From the NCBI GenBank assembly GCA_948473335.1, contig CAOKXF010000006.1, positions 62,001 through 126,000 on the forward strand: DNA of 64,000 nucleotides, given 5' to 3'. Below, piece after piece: positions 26,160-34,475 of this stretch. This DNA comes from an uncultured Clostridium sp. (GTDB lineage Bacteria > Bacillota > Clostridia > TANB77 > CAG-508). Made by a program: the position numbers and the translations under genes. The notes beneath the pieces were generated by a model. It made no database searches. It worked only from the letters and a program-made list of their open reading frames with translations, and had not been told where the DNA came from. Positions within the stretch are counted from its first letter, which is position 1. Every line of letters starts with the position of its first letter.

Positions 26160-26360
26160 ATGGCAACTAACAATTCAAATAAAAAATTAGTTCCTGAAGC
26201 TCAATCAGCTTTAAATAAATTCAAATATGAAGTAGCTAGCGAAGTAGGTGTTACTTTAAAAGATGGTTACAATGGTGACATTTCAGCTAGAGACGCTGGT
26301 AGAATAGGTGGAAATATGGTTAGAAAAATGATACAACAAGTTGAAAACAACATGAAATAG
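26160..26360 (+). CDS. Alpha/beta-type small acid-soluble spore protein
   Basis: A 66-residue SASP that coats and protects spore DNA and is degraded on germination. It begins MATNNSNKKLVPEAQSALNK, then FKYEVASEVGV, which includes the site cut by the germination protease GPR (around YEVASE). DGYNGDISARDAGRIGGNMV and RKMIQQVE follow, the conserved second half of the family. The length is typical. AGGAGGTG lies seven bases before the ATG, and a strong terminator follows. Expression in the forespore under sigma-G is expected from the family. Confidence 0.96.
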   Translation: MATNNSNKKLVPEAQSALNKFKYEVASEVGVTLKDGYNGDISARDAGRIGGNMVRKMIQQVENNMK

Positions 26361-26425
26361 TTTTAGTTAATTATATTTTTTTGTAGGAAATTAAGTTTTG
26401 TTTTTATATATTTTTTAAATACATA

Positions 26426-26458
26426 AAGGCAGGATTTGATTTCCTGCCTTTTTATTTT
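26426..26458 (+). terminator. Terminator of the SASP gene
   Basis: AAGGCAGGA (26426-26434) pairs with TCCTGCCTT (26442-26450) across a 7-base loop, followed by TTTATTTTATT on the plus strand. It lies between the convergent SASP and hpf genes and may serve both. Confidence 0.85.
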
Positions 26459-26470
26459 ATTATATTTTTT

Positions 26471-26998
26471 TTATGCTTCTGGTTCTACTAATCCAAAATT
26501 TTTTCCATCTTTTAATTTGTATATTACATTTACTTTTCCTGTTTCTATGTTTATGAATGCTAAAAAGTTATGTGTCACAACTTCTTGTAATACTAATTTT
26601 GCATCTTCTGGTGTCAATGGTTTTACAGAATAATATGCTGTTTTTACTATCTCATTTTCTATTTCTGCTCTTTTTTCTGTTTTTACTTCCATTACTTTTA
26701 ATGTTGAGTCTTTCATCATTCTTTCTTTTTTTGTTTTTGATTTTCTTATTTGTCCTTCTAATATGTCTATATCTTTGTCTATTGAAGCATATAAATCTTT
26801 GTCTTCTGTTACTGCTCTAAATGTTTCTCCATTTGCATATACATATATTTCTGCTATTTGGTCATTTTTTTCTGTTTTTATTGTTACTTCTGCTTCTGAT
26901 TCTTCAAAATATTTATCTATTCTTGATAATTTTTTCTCTATATAATCATTTATCGCTTCTGTTATCATTAATTCCTTTCCTGTTACATTTATTTTCAT
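26471..26998 (-). CDS. hpf: Ribosome hibernation-promoting factor, long form
   Basis: A 175-residue long-type HPF that binds the 30S A and P sites and dimerises 70S ribosomes into inactive 100S particles. The N-terminal RaiA/S30AE domain begins MKINVTGKELMITEAINDYI and contains YANGETFRAVTEDKDLYASI. A basic linker follows (RKSKTKKERMM), then the C-terminal dimerisation domain with KPLTPEDAKLVLQEVVTHNF and LAFINIETGKVNVIYKLKDG. AAGGAGGAG is well placed, and a consensus promoter lies about 45 bases upstream. It is monocistronic. Confidence 0.95.
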   Translation of the reverse strand: MKINVTGKELMITEAINDYIEKKLSRIDKYFEESEAEVTIKTEKNDQIAEIYVYANGETFRAVTEDKDLYASIDKDIDILEGQIRKSKTKKERMMKDSTLKVMEVKTEKRAEIENEIVKTAYYSVKPLTPEDAKLVLQEVVTHNFLAFINIETGKVNVIYKLKDGKNFGLVEPEA

Positions 26999-27040
26999 AA
27001 ATATCTCCTCCTTATTGTTTTTCTTTTTTTATTTTTCTTA

Positions 27041-27069
27041 ACTATAACATACTTTTATTTTTTTATCAA
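27041..27069 (-). promoter_or_regulatory. Promoter of hpf
   Basis: On the minus strand TTGATA (27064-27069), a 17-base spacer, then TATAGT (27041-27046). It is followed by a leader of about 40 bases to the hpf ATG. Confidence 0.6.
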
Positions 27070-27105
27070 GATTGCTTTGAATTTTTTTAAATATGCTTTT
27101 TTTCT

Positions 27106-27134
27106 TTGACTTTTATTTATTTTTGTGTTAATAT
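27106..27134 (+). promoter_or_regulatory. Promoter of the split tRNA-Leu gene
   Basis: TTGACT (27106-27111), a 17-base spacer and TAATAT (27129-27134), then the tRNA 5' end at 27151. After integration, transcription from here would run through the tRNA half into the replacement tRNA at 27329 in the same direction. Confidence 0.65.
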
Positions 27135-27150
27135 ATTTTTAGTTTTATTT

Positions 27151-27193
27151 GCAGGTGTGGTGGAATTGGTAGACGCGATAGACTCAAAATCTA
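27151..27193 (+). pseudogene. 5' half of tRNA-Leu(CAA), split by the integrated element
   Basis: GCAGGTG acceptor strand, D arm (GTGGAATTGGTAGACGC) and anticodon arm ATAGA-CTCAAAA-TCTA are intact up to the right side of the anticodon stem. Then the sequence changes to unrelated AATGGATTTTTTAATATG. Joining it to 37219-37262 restores a complete tRNA with a perfect acceptor stem (GCAGGTG/CACCTGC) and anticodon stem (ATAGA/TCTAT). Confidence 0.9.
27180..27193 (+). other. attL core of the integrated element
   Basis: The 14-base sequence AGACTCAAAATCTA, covering the anticodon loop and part of its stem, is repeated exactly at 37205-37218. These are the ends of the integrated element; strand exchange must occur within this core. 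Confidence 0.85.
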
Positions 27194-27240
27194 AATGGAT
27201 TTTTTAATATGTAAATCCTACATATATTGAAAATAGTAAT

Positions 27241-27315
27241 GTTTAGATATTTGCTAGTGCCGAAATTAGTTCCAACATCTAACAAATATCTAACATAATT
27301 GTAAAATCATCTAAA
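27241..27315 (+). other. Left-end candidate integrase arm sites
   Basis: Near-repeats ACATCTAAC (27275-27283), ATATCTAAC (27286-27294) and TCATCTAAA (27307-27315), plus an inverted copy GTTTAGATAT (27241-27250). The same word recurs at the right end (37014-37053), as expected for arm-type binding sites of a tyrosine integrase. Confidence 0.5.
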
Positions 27316-27328
27316 TAATATAAAATAT

Positions 27329-27411
27329 GTCAATGTGGCGAAATTGGTATACGCACATCACTCAAAATGATGCGGGAAACCATGTGGGTTCGAGTCCCAC
27401 CATTGACACCA
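27329..27411 (+). tRNA. tRNA-Leu (anticodon CAA) carried by the element
   Basis: A complete class II tRNA of 83 bases with encoded CCA. The acceptor stem GTCAATG/CATTGAC is perfect. The anticodon stem CATCA/TGATG closes loop CTCAAAA, giving anticodon CAA for TTG codons. It has a short variable arm and a T arm GTGGG-TTCGAGT-CCCAC. It has the same anticodon as the split gene but a different body sequence. It lies 136 bases inside attL in the same orientation as the split gene and its promoter. Confidence 0.93.
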
Positions 27412-27415
27412 TAAC

Positions 27416-28696
27416 TCAAATATCATTTGAAGATGAAGAATTGTTTTCTTCATTTTCTTTCTTTTTATCTGTAAGTTTAAAGGTATCTTCTAAAACACTA
27501 GCAGAAATTTTTTTAGAGTTACTATCTAAATGAGCATATAAGTTTGCAGTAGTAGAAAAATTAGAATGACCAAGCCACTCTTGAATTGATTTCATAGGAA
27601 TACCTTTAGCAAGTAATAAACTTGCACAAGAATGTCTTAAATCGTGAAAACGAATATGTCTCATATTATTTTTATCAAGCAACATACTAAAGTGTTGTGT
27701 AACATAGTCAGGTCTTACAATATTCCCATCAGGTTTAACAAAAACATAATTCAAATACTTTTTAATATAACTATTACCAAAAGCCTTTTTGAAGGATTGT
27801 TGTTTTTCTTTTGCATCTAAAAGCATATTTGCAATATCATCAAATAAAGGTAAAGTTCTATAACTAGACTTGTTTTTTGTTCTATCTTTTCCTTCAATTT
27901 TTCTATTATTACCATCTGTATTTGTAATTGTAATAGTGTGTTTAATAGTAATTGTTTTATTTTCAAAATCAAAAGAATCCCATTGTAAACCTAAAACTTC
28001 ACTTCGTCTTAATCCATAAAAAGCAGTAATCAAAATAATAAGTTCTAGTGAGTCATTTTTAGATATTTCAAATAGCTTATTTAATTCACTTTCATTGTAG
28101 AAACTATTAATAAATTGAACTTTTTTAGGTCTTTGGACTTTATCAGCAGGATTACTCATAATAACATTCATTTTAAAGGCATAATCTAAACATTTTCTTA
28201 TAAGAGCATGATGGTGAATGACTGTATTTGCACATAAATTATATTCTTCCATTAGTACATTATAAAAGTTTTGAATATGAATAGGTTCTAAATCTTTTAG
28301 TTTTATAGGCTGTTCTGTAAAATATTGTTTTATATGATTATTAGCAATCTGCCTATAAGAAGTAAAAGTAGAACTTTCTATTGTGTGTTGTACAATTTTT
28401 AGCCAATAAAAAAGATACTCTATAAATAGAATATCAGTTGTATTATTTGTATTTGAGTTTGTTTCTGCTTTATCTAATGTTTTTAATTGTAATTCTTTTT
28501 CTAATTTTTCTCTTAATTGTTCTGCAACTACTAAAGCTTGTTTCTTGTTACCTCGTTCTTTTAGTCCTGTGGAACGCCAAGGCAAATGTCTTTTTCCATT
28601 TTCATCATAATACTCTAAAACAGCTTGATAAATACCATTTCTAACTTGCAGACAACTTACAGATACTTTGTTTACTTGTAAATTTTCTGTTACCAA
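27416..28696 (-). CDS. int: Tyrosine-recombinase integrase of the element
   Basis: A 426-residue phage-type integrase that would insert and excise the element at the tRNA-Leu core. It has an N-terminal arm-binding part (about 10-75), a SAM-like core-binding domain (about 90-185) and a catalytic domain with Arg in FYGLRRSEVLGLQW (about 230), His and Arg in HDLRHSCASLL (about 351 and 354), His in WLGHSNFSTT (about 377) and nucleophile Tyr in ANLYAHLD (about 387). The start is TTG at 28696 with AAGGAG eight bases upstream; no ATG fits as well. It lies directly inside the left end, as is usual. Confidence 0.93.
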   Translation of the reverse strand: MVTENLQVNKVSVSCLQVRNGIYQAVLEYYDENGKRHLPWRSTGLKERGNKKQALVVAEQLREKLEKELQLKTLDKAETNSNTNNTTDILFIEYLFYWLKIVQHTIESSTFTSYRQIANNHIKQYFTEQPIKLKDLEPIHIQNFYNVLMEEYNLCANTVIHHHALIRKCLDYAFKMNVIMSNPADKVQRPKKVQFINSFYNESELNKLFEISKNDSLELIILITAFYGLRRSEVLGLQWDSFDFENKTITIKHTITITNTDGNNRKIEGKDRTKNKSSYRTLPLFDDIANMLLDAKEKQQSFKKAFGNSYIKKYLNYVFVKPDGNIVRPDYVTQHFSMLLDKNNMRHIRFHDLRHSCASLLLAKGIPMKSIQEWLGHSNFSTTANLYAHLDSNSKKISASVLEDTFKLTDKKKENEENNSSSSNDI

Positions 28697-28766
28697 ATTT
28701 AACTCCTTTCCAATGTAACAGACTAAATTAATTTACTATTGATTTCTTTGTAGTAAATATAATAGC

Positions 28767-28973
28767 CTAAACACTCTTTTTTACTAAATAATTTATAACG
28801 CAATGTTTAGGGATTTTATATTCTCTACCAACTTTTATAGATTTAATAGCATTTTGTTTAACTAACCTATAAGCAAGAGTTATACCTATGCCTAGCATTT
28901 CTGCTAATTGTTTTACAGTTACTACATCTTTATATGTAGTAAACATTACTTTGTTCAAATTAGTATCTTCCAT
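28767..28973 (-). CDS. xis: Excisionase-like HTH protein
   Basis: A 68-residue MerR-like winged-helix protein of the excisionase family. YKDVVTVKQLAEMLGIGITL and then AYRLVKQNAIKSIKVGREYK-IPKH form the HTH_17 fold. It would bend attachment DNA and favour excision by the integrase just downstream. ATG 28973 has AAGGAGGTTAAG upstream; a longer in-frame extension to 29066 lacks a ribosome binding site. The 70-base gap to int is small, so co-transcription is likely. Confidence 0.85.
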   Translation of the reverse strand: MEDTNLNKVMFTTYKDVVTVKQLAEMLGIGITLAYRLVKQNAIKSIKVGREYKIPKHCVINYLVKKSV

Positions 28974-29085
28974 AAACTTAACCTCCTTAAAAAATTCACA
29001 ATAGCAAATAAAAATTTTACTATATGTATGCGTATTGCGTTTTTGAGAGAGGTCAATAATCCTCATGCTTGTTTTTCTTCAAAAA

Positions 29086-29514
29086 TTAATAAGCTTTTGC
29101 ACTAATTCTTCGTGGTAAATCAATAGATGCTTTAATACCTCTTTGCATAACATATTGATTTTTCTTACTATTATAGTGATAAATACTAGAATTAGCTTTT
29201 TTACAGGCATAGTCAGAAAGTGGATGTGCATTATAAGAAAGTTCTATTGCATCCTGCTTTTGAAGTTCTAATAATTGTTCATAAATTATATCTTTTTTAG
29301 AACTTCTAACATAATTCTTTTGATATTCTGCTTGGGCAATTTTTCTTTTTTCTGCATTAATAGATTTCCTAGAACTTTTTTCTTGCTCATATCTTCCATC
29401 TTCCTTAATAGTTTTAGAAATATATTGTTGAGAAACATTTACAACATCAGCAATTTTATTTTGTTTTAAATGTTTATTAAAATATAAATCTAAAATTTGC
29501 TCTTTTCTATCCAA
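29086..29514 (-). CDS. HTH DNA-binding protein, possible regulator of the element
   Basis: A protein of about 142 residues beginning at TTG 29514. AAAGGAGG lies seven bases before it, and the upstream ATG includes that box. The N-terminal third, RKEQILDLYFNKHLKQNKIA, then DVVNVSQQYISKTIK, reads as a sigma-70 region 4-like or resolvase-like HTH. The rest is basic (RKSINAEKRKIAQAEYQKNY), with a C-terminus ending PRRISAKAY. It stands opposite the cargo operon, whose promoter region contains a TTGATAA-ATA-TTATCAA palindrome that this protein might bind. Function inferred. Confidence 0.65.
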   Translation of the reverse strand: MDRKEQILDLYFNKHLKQNKIADVVNVSQQYISKTIKEDGRYEQEKSSRKSINAEKRKIAQAEYQKNYVRSSKKDIIYEQLLELQKQDAIELSYNAHPLSDYACKKANSSIYHYNSKKNQYVMQRGIKASIDLPRRISAKAY

Positions 29515-29645
29515 AAGATTTCCTCCTTTCATTTAGTTGTATTTTTGTTTGTTGATTTTTAGATACAAAAATCCTAAGGACTTTTAGGTAAAATTTCCAA
29601 ACAAAACTTGACTATTATCTATAAAGACTATATAATAGTAATAAC

Positions 29646-29713
29646 TTGATAAATATTATCAATTATAAAATGTAATATGACAACATTGTAAGCAATTACT
29701 ATACATATATAAT
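29646..29713 (+). promoter_or_regulatory. Cargo operon promoter and upstream palindrome
   Basis: TTGTAA (29686-29691), a 16-base spacer and TATAAT (29708-29713) on the plus strand, with the first cargo start at 29781. A perfect 7-base-arm palindrome TTGATAA-ATA-TTATCAA (29646-29662) lies upstream, between the divergent HTH gene and the promoter: a candidate operator. Confidence 0.55.
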
Positions 29714-29780
29714 ATAGTAATAATTCGTACTTGTCAAGTATTACATATAAATTTTTTAAAAAAATTTTGGGAGAGTGAAA

Positions 29781-30692
29781 ATGAGAAAGAATAATACAGG
29801 GAATTTCAAGACTTTTTGGTTTAAATATAATGATTATGAACTAAGAGAAATAGATAAATTTACATATATAACACCAAAGGAAGACTCTAAAGCCCAAATG
29901 TATGACCCATTTAATGTTTCTGACAGTATATTAGTAGATATACTACTAATAGGAAGATATGTAGAAAATGATGAATTAAAATTAGCAGAAGAGAAAATTA
30001 TAGACTTTGTAAAGAAATATGGACTATTAGGAGAATTAACATATTTGCCATTAAATACAGATATTGTAAAACAAAGTAAAGTATACTTGCCTGTTGGAAA
30101 TGTAGTTTGTAACAAAGAAACATTAACTGCAGGAGAATACATAAGGCTATTTCTAAAATGTGAGAAGAAACAAAAAGTTACAATAAAAGAAAATTCAAAA
30201 GGAGAAATTTTAGAATTATCAGTAGAAAATGAAGCAAATCCACTTGCTTTTATAGATAGACCAGGAGAATATGCAGTAGTGTTTTCAAAAGCCTATTCAG
30301 AAGGTGTAGTTTGGATTATGGATTATGCAAGAAGATTATATTTAACATTTGAGGCAATAGAAAATTATAGTAAAGTAGAAAATGCTTATACAAGGCAAAA
30401 ATATGATAATTACATAGAAAACTTTAATGCTTCAAAGATTGCTTGTAGAATATTAATGCATAGTAATAAAGAATACCCACCTGTTTTAGAGTGGAACTTT
30501 AATTCTCTAAAGCTAGCAATAGATACAATGTTTGCATTAAATGAAACAAGTGATAGAAAAACAGTAAAAATGTGTAAGCACTGTGGAAAACCTTTTGCTT
30601 CAGATAATTTAAAAGCAGAATATTGTAGTCCACAATGCAGAAATCAAGCTAATGTTTATAAAAGTAGAGCGAAAAATAAAGAAACGGAGTAG
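29781..30692 (+). CDS. Zinc-ribbon protein of unknown function (DUF6076-like)
   Basis: A 303-residue cytosolic protein. The C-terminus has a CxxC...CxxxC zinc-binding motif, MCKHCGKPFASDNLKAEYCS then PQCRNQ, followed by a basic tail (YKSRAKNK). The body (GNFKTFWFKYNDYELREIDK, later RPGEYAVVFSKAYSEGVVWI) resembles DUF6076-type proteins, but I am unsure of that family. ATG 29781 follows TTGGGAGAG at seven bases. First gene of the cargo operon; its 3' end lies five bases before the next gene's start. Confidence 0.7.
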   Translation: MRKNNTGNFKTFWFKYNDYELREIDKFTYITPKEDSKAQMYDPFNVSDSILVDILLIGRYVENDELKLAEEKIIDFVKKYGLLGELTYLPLNTDIVKQSKVYLPVGNVVCNKETLTAGEYIRLFLKCEKKQKVTIKENSKGEILELSVENEANPLAFIDRPGEYAVVFSKAYSEGVVWIMDYARRLYLTFEAIENYSKVENAYTRQKYDNYIENFNASKIACRILMHSNKEYPPVLEWNFNSLKLAIDTMFALNETSDRKTVKMCKHCGKPFASDNLKAEYCSPQCRNQANVYKSRAKNKETE

Positions 30693-30696
30693 AGAA

Positions 30697-31410
30697 ATGA
30701 TTAAAGTAGTTTATTTTGATAATTCATCAGCAATAGATTATCTTAATATCTATAATGGTGGAGAAAAAATACAAACAGATGAAGAAATTAAGAAAAATAC
30801 TGAAGAACTTACAACAAAGGCAAATGCAAGTATATTTGCAAAATTGAGTTGGTTACCGTTTTTTGGAGCAAATATGGAAGCTGGAATAGATGCAGAAATA
30901 AATTCTAATGATAATTCTTTGGTAAAAACAACAATTTCTAATACAATACTAACAGATTTTATACAAAAATCTGATGGTGACGATAGATTAATAAAATTTA
31001 AAGGATATCAATTAAGTCCATATAAAAATTCAATTACGTTTTTTAAAATGTTTACACCTTATTTGAAAATGACAAAATCAGACTTTGAATCTGAAGGAGT
31101 AACTTTTGATTTAGCCAAGATGGATGAATCGTTTGAAAACGGAAAAGGATATTATGAATTAATTGCGAAAAAAAACGAAAATGAGGAAATAAAAAAATAC
31201 GTTTTTAGATTTAATATAAAAGCTTTTAGAAATAATTATACAATGGCAGATTTAATAAAAATGGATTTGAATTATACTGCTGTCAAAGTTGGAAAAGTAT
31301 ATGAAAATATGCTAGATATAGGGAAAGAAATTAATGTTGAAACGCAGTCTACTATTTCATCGGCATTTGATATTAATAAAAAAGATAAACGGAAAACTAG
31401 AGGTTTATGA
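30697..31410 (+). CDS. DUF6414-like protein
   Basis: A 237-residue protein beginning MIKVVYFDNSSAIDYLNIYN, a start typical of the DUF6414 family as I recall it. The middle contains ASIFAKLSWLPFFGANMEAG, a Gly/Ala-rich amphipathic stretch, and DGDDRLIKFKGYQLSPYKNS. There is no catalytic motif and no clear membrane helix. CGGAGTAGAGAA precedes ATG 30697; the longer frame from 30652 overlaps the zinc-ribbon gene and lacks a ribosome binding site. Its operon neighbours are an AAA ATPase and a HipA-like kinase, which hints at stress or defence, but this is inference. Confidence 0.7.
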   Translation: MIKVVYFDNSSAIDYLNIYNGGEKIQTDEEIKKNTEELTTKANASIFAKLSWLPFFGANMEAGIDAEINSNDNSLVKTTISNTILTDFIQKSDGDDRLIKFKGYQLSPYKNSITFFKMFTPYLKMTKSDFESEGVTFDLAKMDESFENGKGYYELIAKKNENEEIKKYVFRFNIKAFRNNYTMADLIKMDLNYTAVKVGKVYENMLDIGKEINVETQSTISSAFDINKKDKRKTRGL

Positions 31411-31434
31411 TGTTATTTTAGCAGGTGTTGAAAT

Positions 31435-32568
31435 ATGAAAAATATTATAATTTATTATGGACCAAAAAAAGGATACGAAGAAATTATACCTGTCCAAAAA
31501 AAGACTTTAGCCGAAATTGTTTCGGCACATGATAGTAAAATGAATACACATCTTTTAGTTGTTAAACAAGAAGGAAAACAAGAGTTCAAAGATATAGAGA
31601 TTGAGAAATCACATATAGATAATGTTGTTGCATATTCGGAATCATATGCGGTCATTACAGAGGGAGCTATTCAAAGTTTTTTAACAATCATGAATGATTA
31701 TGATATAGATAATTTATATTTACAAAATCCTCCTAAACAGATTGTAACTCAATTAGAGCAAACATATCCAAAATTAATAAAGGTAAAAAAGTATAATTAT
31801 CAGAAATTGACGGGAAGAATGTTTAAAAGATTAGCTAATAAGTTTAATGCAACAATTATAGGACAAGAAGAAGTAAAAGAAAAACTACTGGTAGCTCTAT
31901 ATCCATTATTAAATCAGAACAAAAATAGTAAACCTATTGTTATAATGTTTTATGGAGAGTCTGGAGTAGGAAAAACAGAAACAGCAAAATTAATTAGTAA
32001 TATTCTAGGACAGAAGCTATTTAGGAAACAATTTTCTATGTTTCAAAATATGGAATTTTCTAATTATCTATTTGGTGGAAAACATTCGCAGGATAGTTTT
32101 GCTAAAGATTTATTGGAAAGAGAATCAAATGTTATATTAATTGATGAATTTGATAAACCTGCACCAGTATTTCATAGTGCGTTTTATCAATTGTTTGATG
32201 AAGGAGTTTTTGAAGATAAAAATTATAAGGTTGAAATGAAAAATTCTATAATTATATGTACCTCAAATTATAAAAATACAGATGAAATCAGAGAAAAATT
32301 GGGAGAGCCTATATTTTACAGATTTAATAATATAATAAAATTTGATGAGCTTTCAAATGACTCGCTAAGAAAAATAATAGATAAACTAATTAGTACAAAA
32401 TATAATGAATTAACAAAAAGTGAACAAAAAATATTAGATTTAGATGAAATAAAACAAAAAATGTATACAATAGTTGAAAAGATTAAAAATGTAAGAAATG
32501 CAGATATAATAATTCAAGAATTAATAGGTATTCAATTAGTAAATGATTTTCTGGAAAATAAAAAATAG
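31435..32568 (+). CDS. AAA+ ATPase of the ClpB/HslU-like (AAA_2) group
   Basis: A 377-residue protein with an N-terminal domain unlike known Clp adaptors (1-130) and a C-terminal AAA+ module. IIGQEEVKEKLLVALYPLLN is followed by Walker A GESGVGKTETAK (about 174-185), the pore-loop-like YLFGGKHSQDSF (about 211-222), Walker B VILIDEFDKP (about 233-242) and sensor 1 IIICTSNYKN, with an arginine-finger-like FYRFNNIIKF. There is no protease-binding loop, so it may remodel a partner protein rather than feed a protease. GCAGGTG lies eight bases before the ATG. Third gene of the cargo operon. Confidence 0.8.
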   Translation: MKNIIIYYGPKKGYEEIIPVQKKTLAEIVSAHDSKMNTHLLVVKQEGKQEFKDIEIEKSHIDNVVAYSESYAVITEGAIQSFLTIMNDYDIDNLYLQNPPKQIVTQLEQTYPKLIKVKKYNYQKLTGRMFKRLANKFNATIIGQEEVKEKLLVALYPLLNQNKNSKPIVIMFYGESGVGKTETAKLISNILGQKLFRKQFSMFQNMEFSNYLFGGKHSQDSFAKDLLERESNVILIDEFDKPAPVFHSAFYQLFDEGVFEDKNYKVEMKNSIIICTSNYKNTDEIREKLGEPIFYRFNNIIKFDELSNDSLRKIIDKLISTKYNELTKSEQKILDLDEIKQKMYTIVEKIKNVRNADIIIQELIGIQLVNDFLENKK

Positions 32569-32582
32569 AATGGAGGAATTAA

Positions 32583-33513
32583 ATGATTGAAATTAAAAAT
32601 TTTGATAATTGGATAGAAGATAAAGTTTCTGGTAAATTTGGTAGTGGTGCAAGTGAAAAAGTATGGCTTATTAATCCAGAAACAAACGAAAAAGGACTTT
32701 TCAAATTTCCCAAAGTAAAAGATAAAGAAAAGGGAATAATAACAGGAGAATACTGGGCTGAAAAATTAGCTACAGAAATTGGAAAGCTAATTGACGTAGA
32801 ATGTGCAAGAGTAGATATTGGTACATATAAACGGAAGAATTGGCTCAATGAGTTACAATATAGTTAAAGATAGTGAAACAATCTTTAGAGAAGGTCTTGA
32901 TTATATACAAGCACAATATCCATTTTATAATAAAGAAAACTTAATAGATGAATATAATAATAAAAAATATTCATTTCAAATGATTGAAAATAGTATTAGT
33001 GGAATATTGGAAATATCAGAAATAGTAAAAATAATAGTATTTGATTGTTTAATAGGAAATAGTGATAGACATCATAGTAATTGGGGAGTTATACCTTGCA
33101 TTAAGAAAATTGCTAATGGAGAATGCATTTGCTTAAAACTATGCCCTTTATACGACAATGGATCTTCGCTATGTGCATATGAAGATAATAGTGACATAGA
33201 AATATTTTTTAAAGACAAGATGAAATTTGAGGCATTAGTAAATACAAAGTCAAAGTCTGCAATAGGTTGGGAAAATGAAAGACCAATAAAACATTTTGAT
33301 TTATTAAAAAAATTAAAAGAAAACGAATATGAATTAACTATTTCATATATAGAGAAAATTAAAGATAATGTTAATGAGAAAAGCATTGATAGAATTTTAA
33401 ATGAATTTGATAATAATACAATAAGCGAAGATATGAAAAAATTATTGAAAATGTTTATTTTAGAGAGAAGAAAAAGAATGTTAGAAATATATGATTTGAA
33501 AGATGAGGTGTAA
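32583..33513 (+). pseudogene. HipA/CtkA-like kinase gene with a +1 frameshift
   Basis: Two overlapping frames encode one HipA-like serine/threonine kinase. Frame one (from ATG 32583, GGAGG upstream) gives KFGSGASEKVWLINPETNEK and the Lys-bearing LFKFPK, the nucleotide-binding lobe, up to ARVDIGTY. Frame two resumes with NGRIGSMSYNIVKD and carries the catalytic loop GNSDRHHSNWGV and the metal-binding LCPLYDNGSSL, ending at 33513. One extra A in TATAAACGG (32829-32831) breaks the frame; removing it restores YNGRIGS. It could be a dead gene, a sequencing or assembly error, phase variation or programmed frameshifting. All kinase motifs are otherwise kept. Confidence 0.8.
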
Positions 33514-33519
33514 AAGAAA

Positions 33520-33870
33520 ATGGAAAAAGATTTAGTATATTTAATTTGGACAGATGTCAATACTGGAAACAAATATAAAGTTGCAGAATTATATAAAGAA
33601 AATGAAACTTTTTATTTTAAGTATATTTTAGAAAATGTTAAAGAAGCTCAAAAGAATGGATTTGAATTGTTAGTAGCATTTCCACAACTTAATGCAACAT
33701 ATGAAAATCCACATCTTTTTGCAGTATTTGGAGCAAGACTTCCAGATAAAAGAAGACCAGAAATTAAAGAGATTTTAGAAACTTATGGAATGACAGAATA
33801 TGACGAATTTGAGTTATTAAAAAGAAGTGGTGCAAAATTACCAACAGATAATTATGAATTTGTTAAATAG
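33520..33870 (+). CDS. Small protein paired with the HipA-like kinase
   Basis: A 116-residue protein, MEKDLVYLIWTDVNTGNKYK at the start and LFAVFGARLPDKRRPEIKEI near the C-terminus, then YDEFELLKRSGAKLPTDNYE. I have seen this C-terminal pattern beside small HipA-like kinases, where it could be the HipA N-terminal domain or a HIRAN-linked partner, but I cannot confirm the family. It starts six bases after the kinase stop with a GATGAGGTG ribosome binding site, so it is translationally linked to the kinase and may control it. Confidence 0.65.
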   Translation: MEKDLVYLIWTDVNTGNKYKVAELYKENETFYFKYILENVKEAQKNGFELLVAFPQLNATYENPHLFAVFGARLPDKRRPEIKEILETYGMTEYDEFELLKRSGAKLPTDNYEFVK

Positions 33871-33885
33871 AAGGAGAAGAAAAAT

Positions 33886-34458
33886 ATGTTTGAAGAAGAA
33901 ATTAATCTTATAATGGAAAAAAATAAAAATTTAATAGATAAAGCAGTAGAGATTATGAAACAAGTAAATGATCCAAAGCATTCTTTATCTCATATGGAAA
34001 GTGTTGTAAAATATACAATAGAGATTTTAAGGCATGAGGAAAAGGCTAATAAAGAGGTTTGTATTATTTCAGCATATTGGCATGATGTGGGAAGAAGTAT
34101 ACAAAAAAAAGACCATGCGTTACTAAGTGCTAATATGTTAAAAGAAGAAATGAAAAAATTGCAATGTGATGATGAAATTATAGAACAATGTTATTTAGCA
34201 ATTTATAAACATAGTTGGTATGATATGCCAGAAACTTTAGAGGGAATAATAGTGAGAGATGCAGATAAAATAGATTTTATTGGAATTGGTCGTTGGAAAC
34301 AGTGTATAAAAGAACAAAACAAGTGTAACAGCATTTTAGAATTATTACCTACTTTAAGAAGTGAACTTTTACAATTAGAGTGTTCAAGAAAAATATATGA
34401 TATAGAAGTAGCTAAGTTAATAAAATATCTGCATGATATAATTTTTGATGTAAAGTAA
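33886..34458 (+). CDS. HD-domain phosphohydrolase
   Basis: A 190-residue metal-dependent HD hydrolase. The metal ligands are seen as His in KHSLSHMESV (about 32-36), the HD pair in SAYWHDVGRS (66-67), His in YKHSWYDM and Asp in IVRDADKIDFIGIGRW. The fold fits small HD enzymes acting on nucleotides or phosphomonoesters; the substrate is unknown. AGAAGGAGAAG precedes the ATG. It is the last gene of the cargo operon, ending in a terminator hairpin. Its presence with an AAA ATPase and kinase resembles anti-phage cassettes, but no known system is matched. Confidence 0.85.
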   Translation: MFEEEINLIMEKNKNLIDKAVEIMKQVNDPKHSLSHMESVVKYTIEILRHEEKANKEVCIISAYWHDVGRSIQKKDHALLSANMLKEEMKKLQCDDEIIEQCYLAIYKHSWYDMPETLEGIIVRDADKIDFIGIGRWKQCIKEQNKCNSILELLPTLRSELLQLECSRKIYDIEVAKLIKYLHDIIFDVK

Positions 34459-34475
34459 ATCAAAATAAAGATGAA

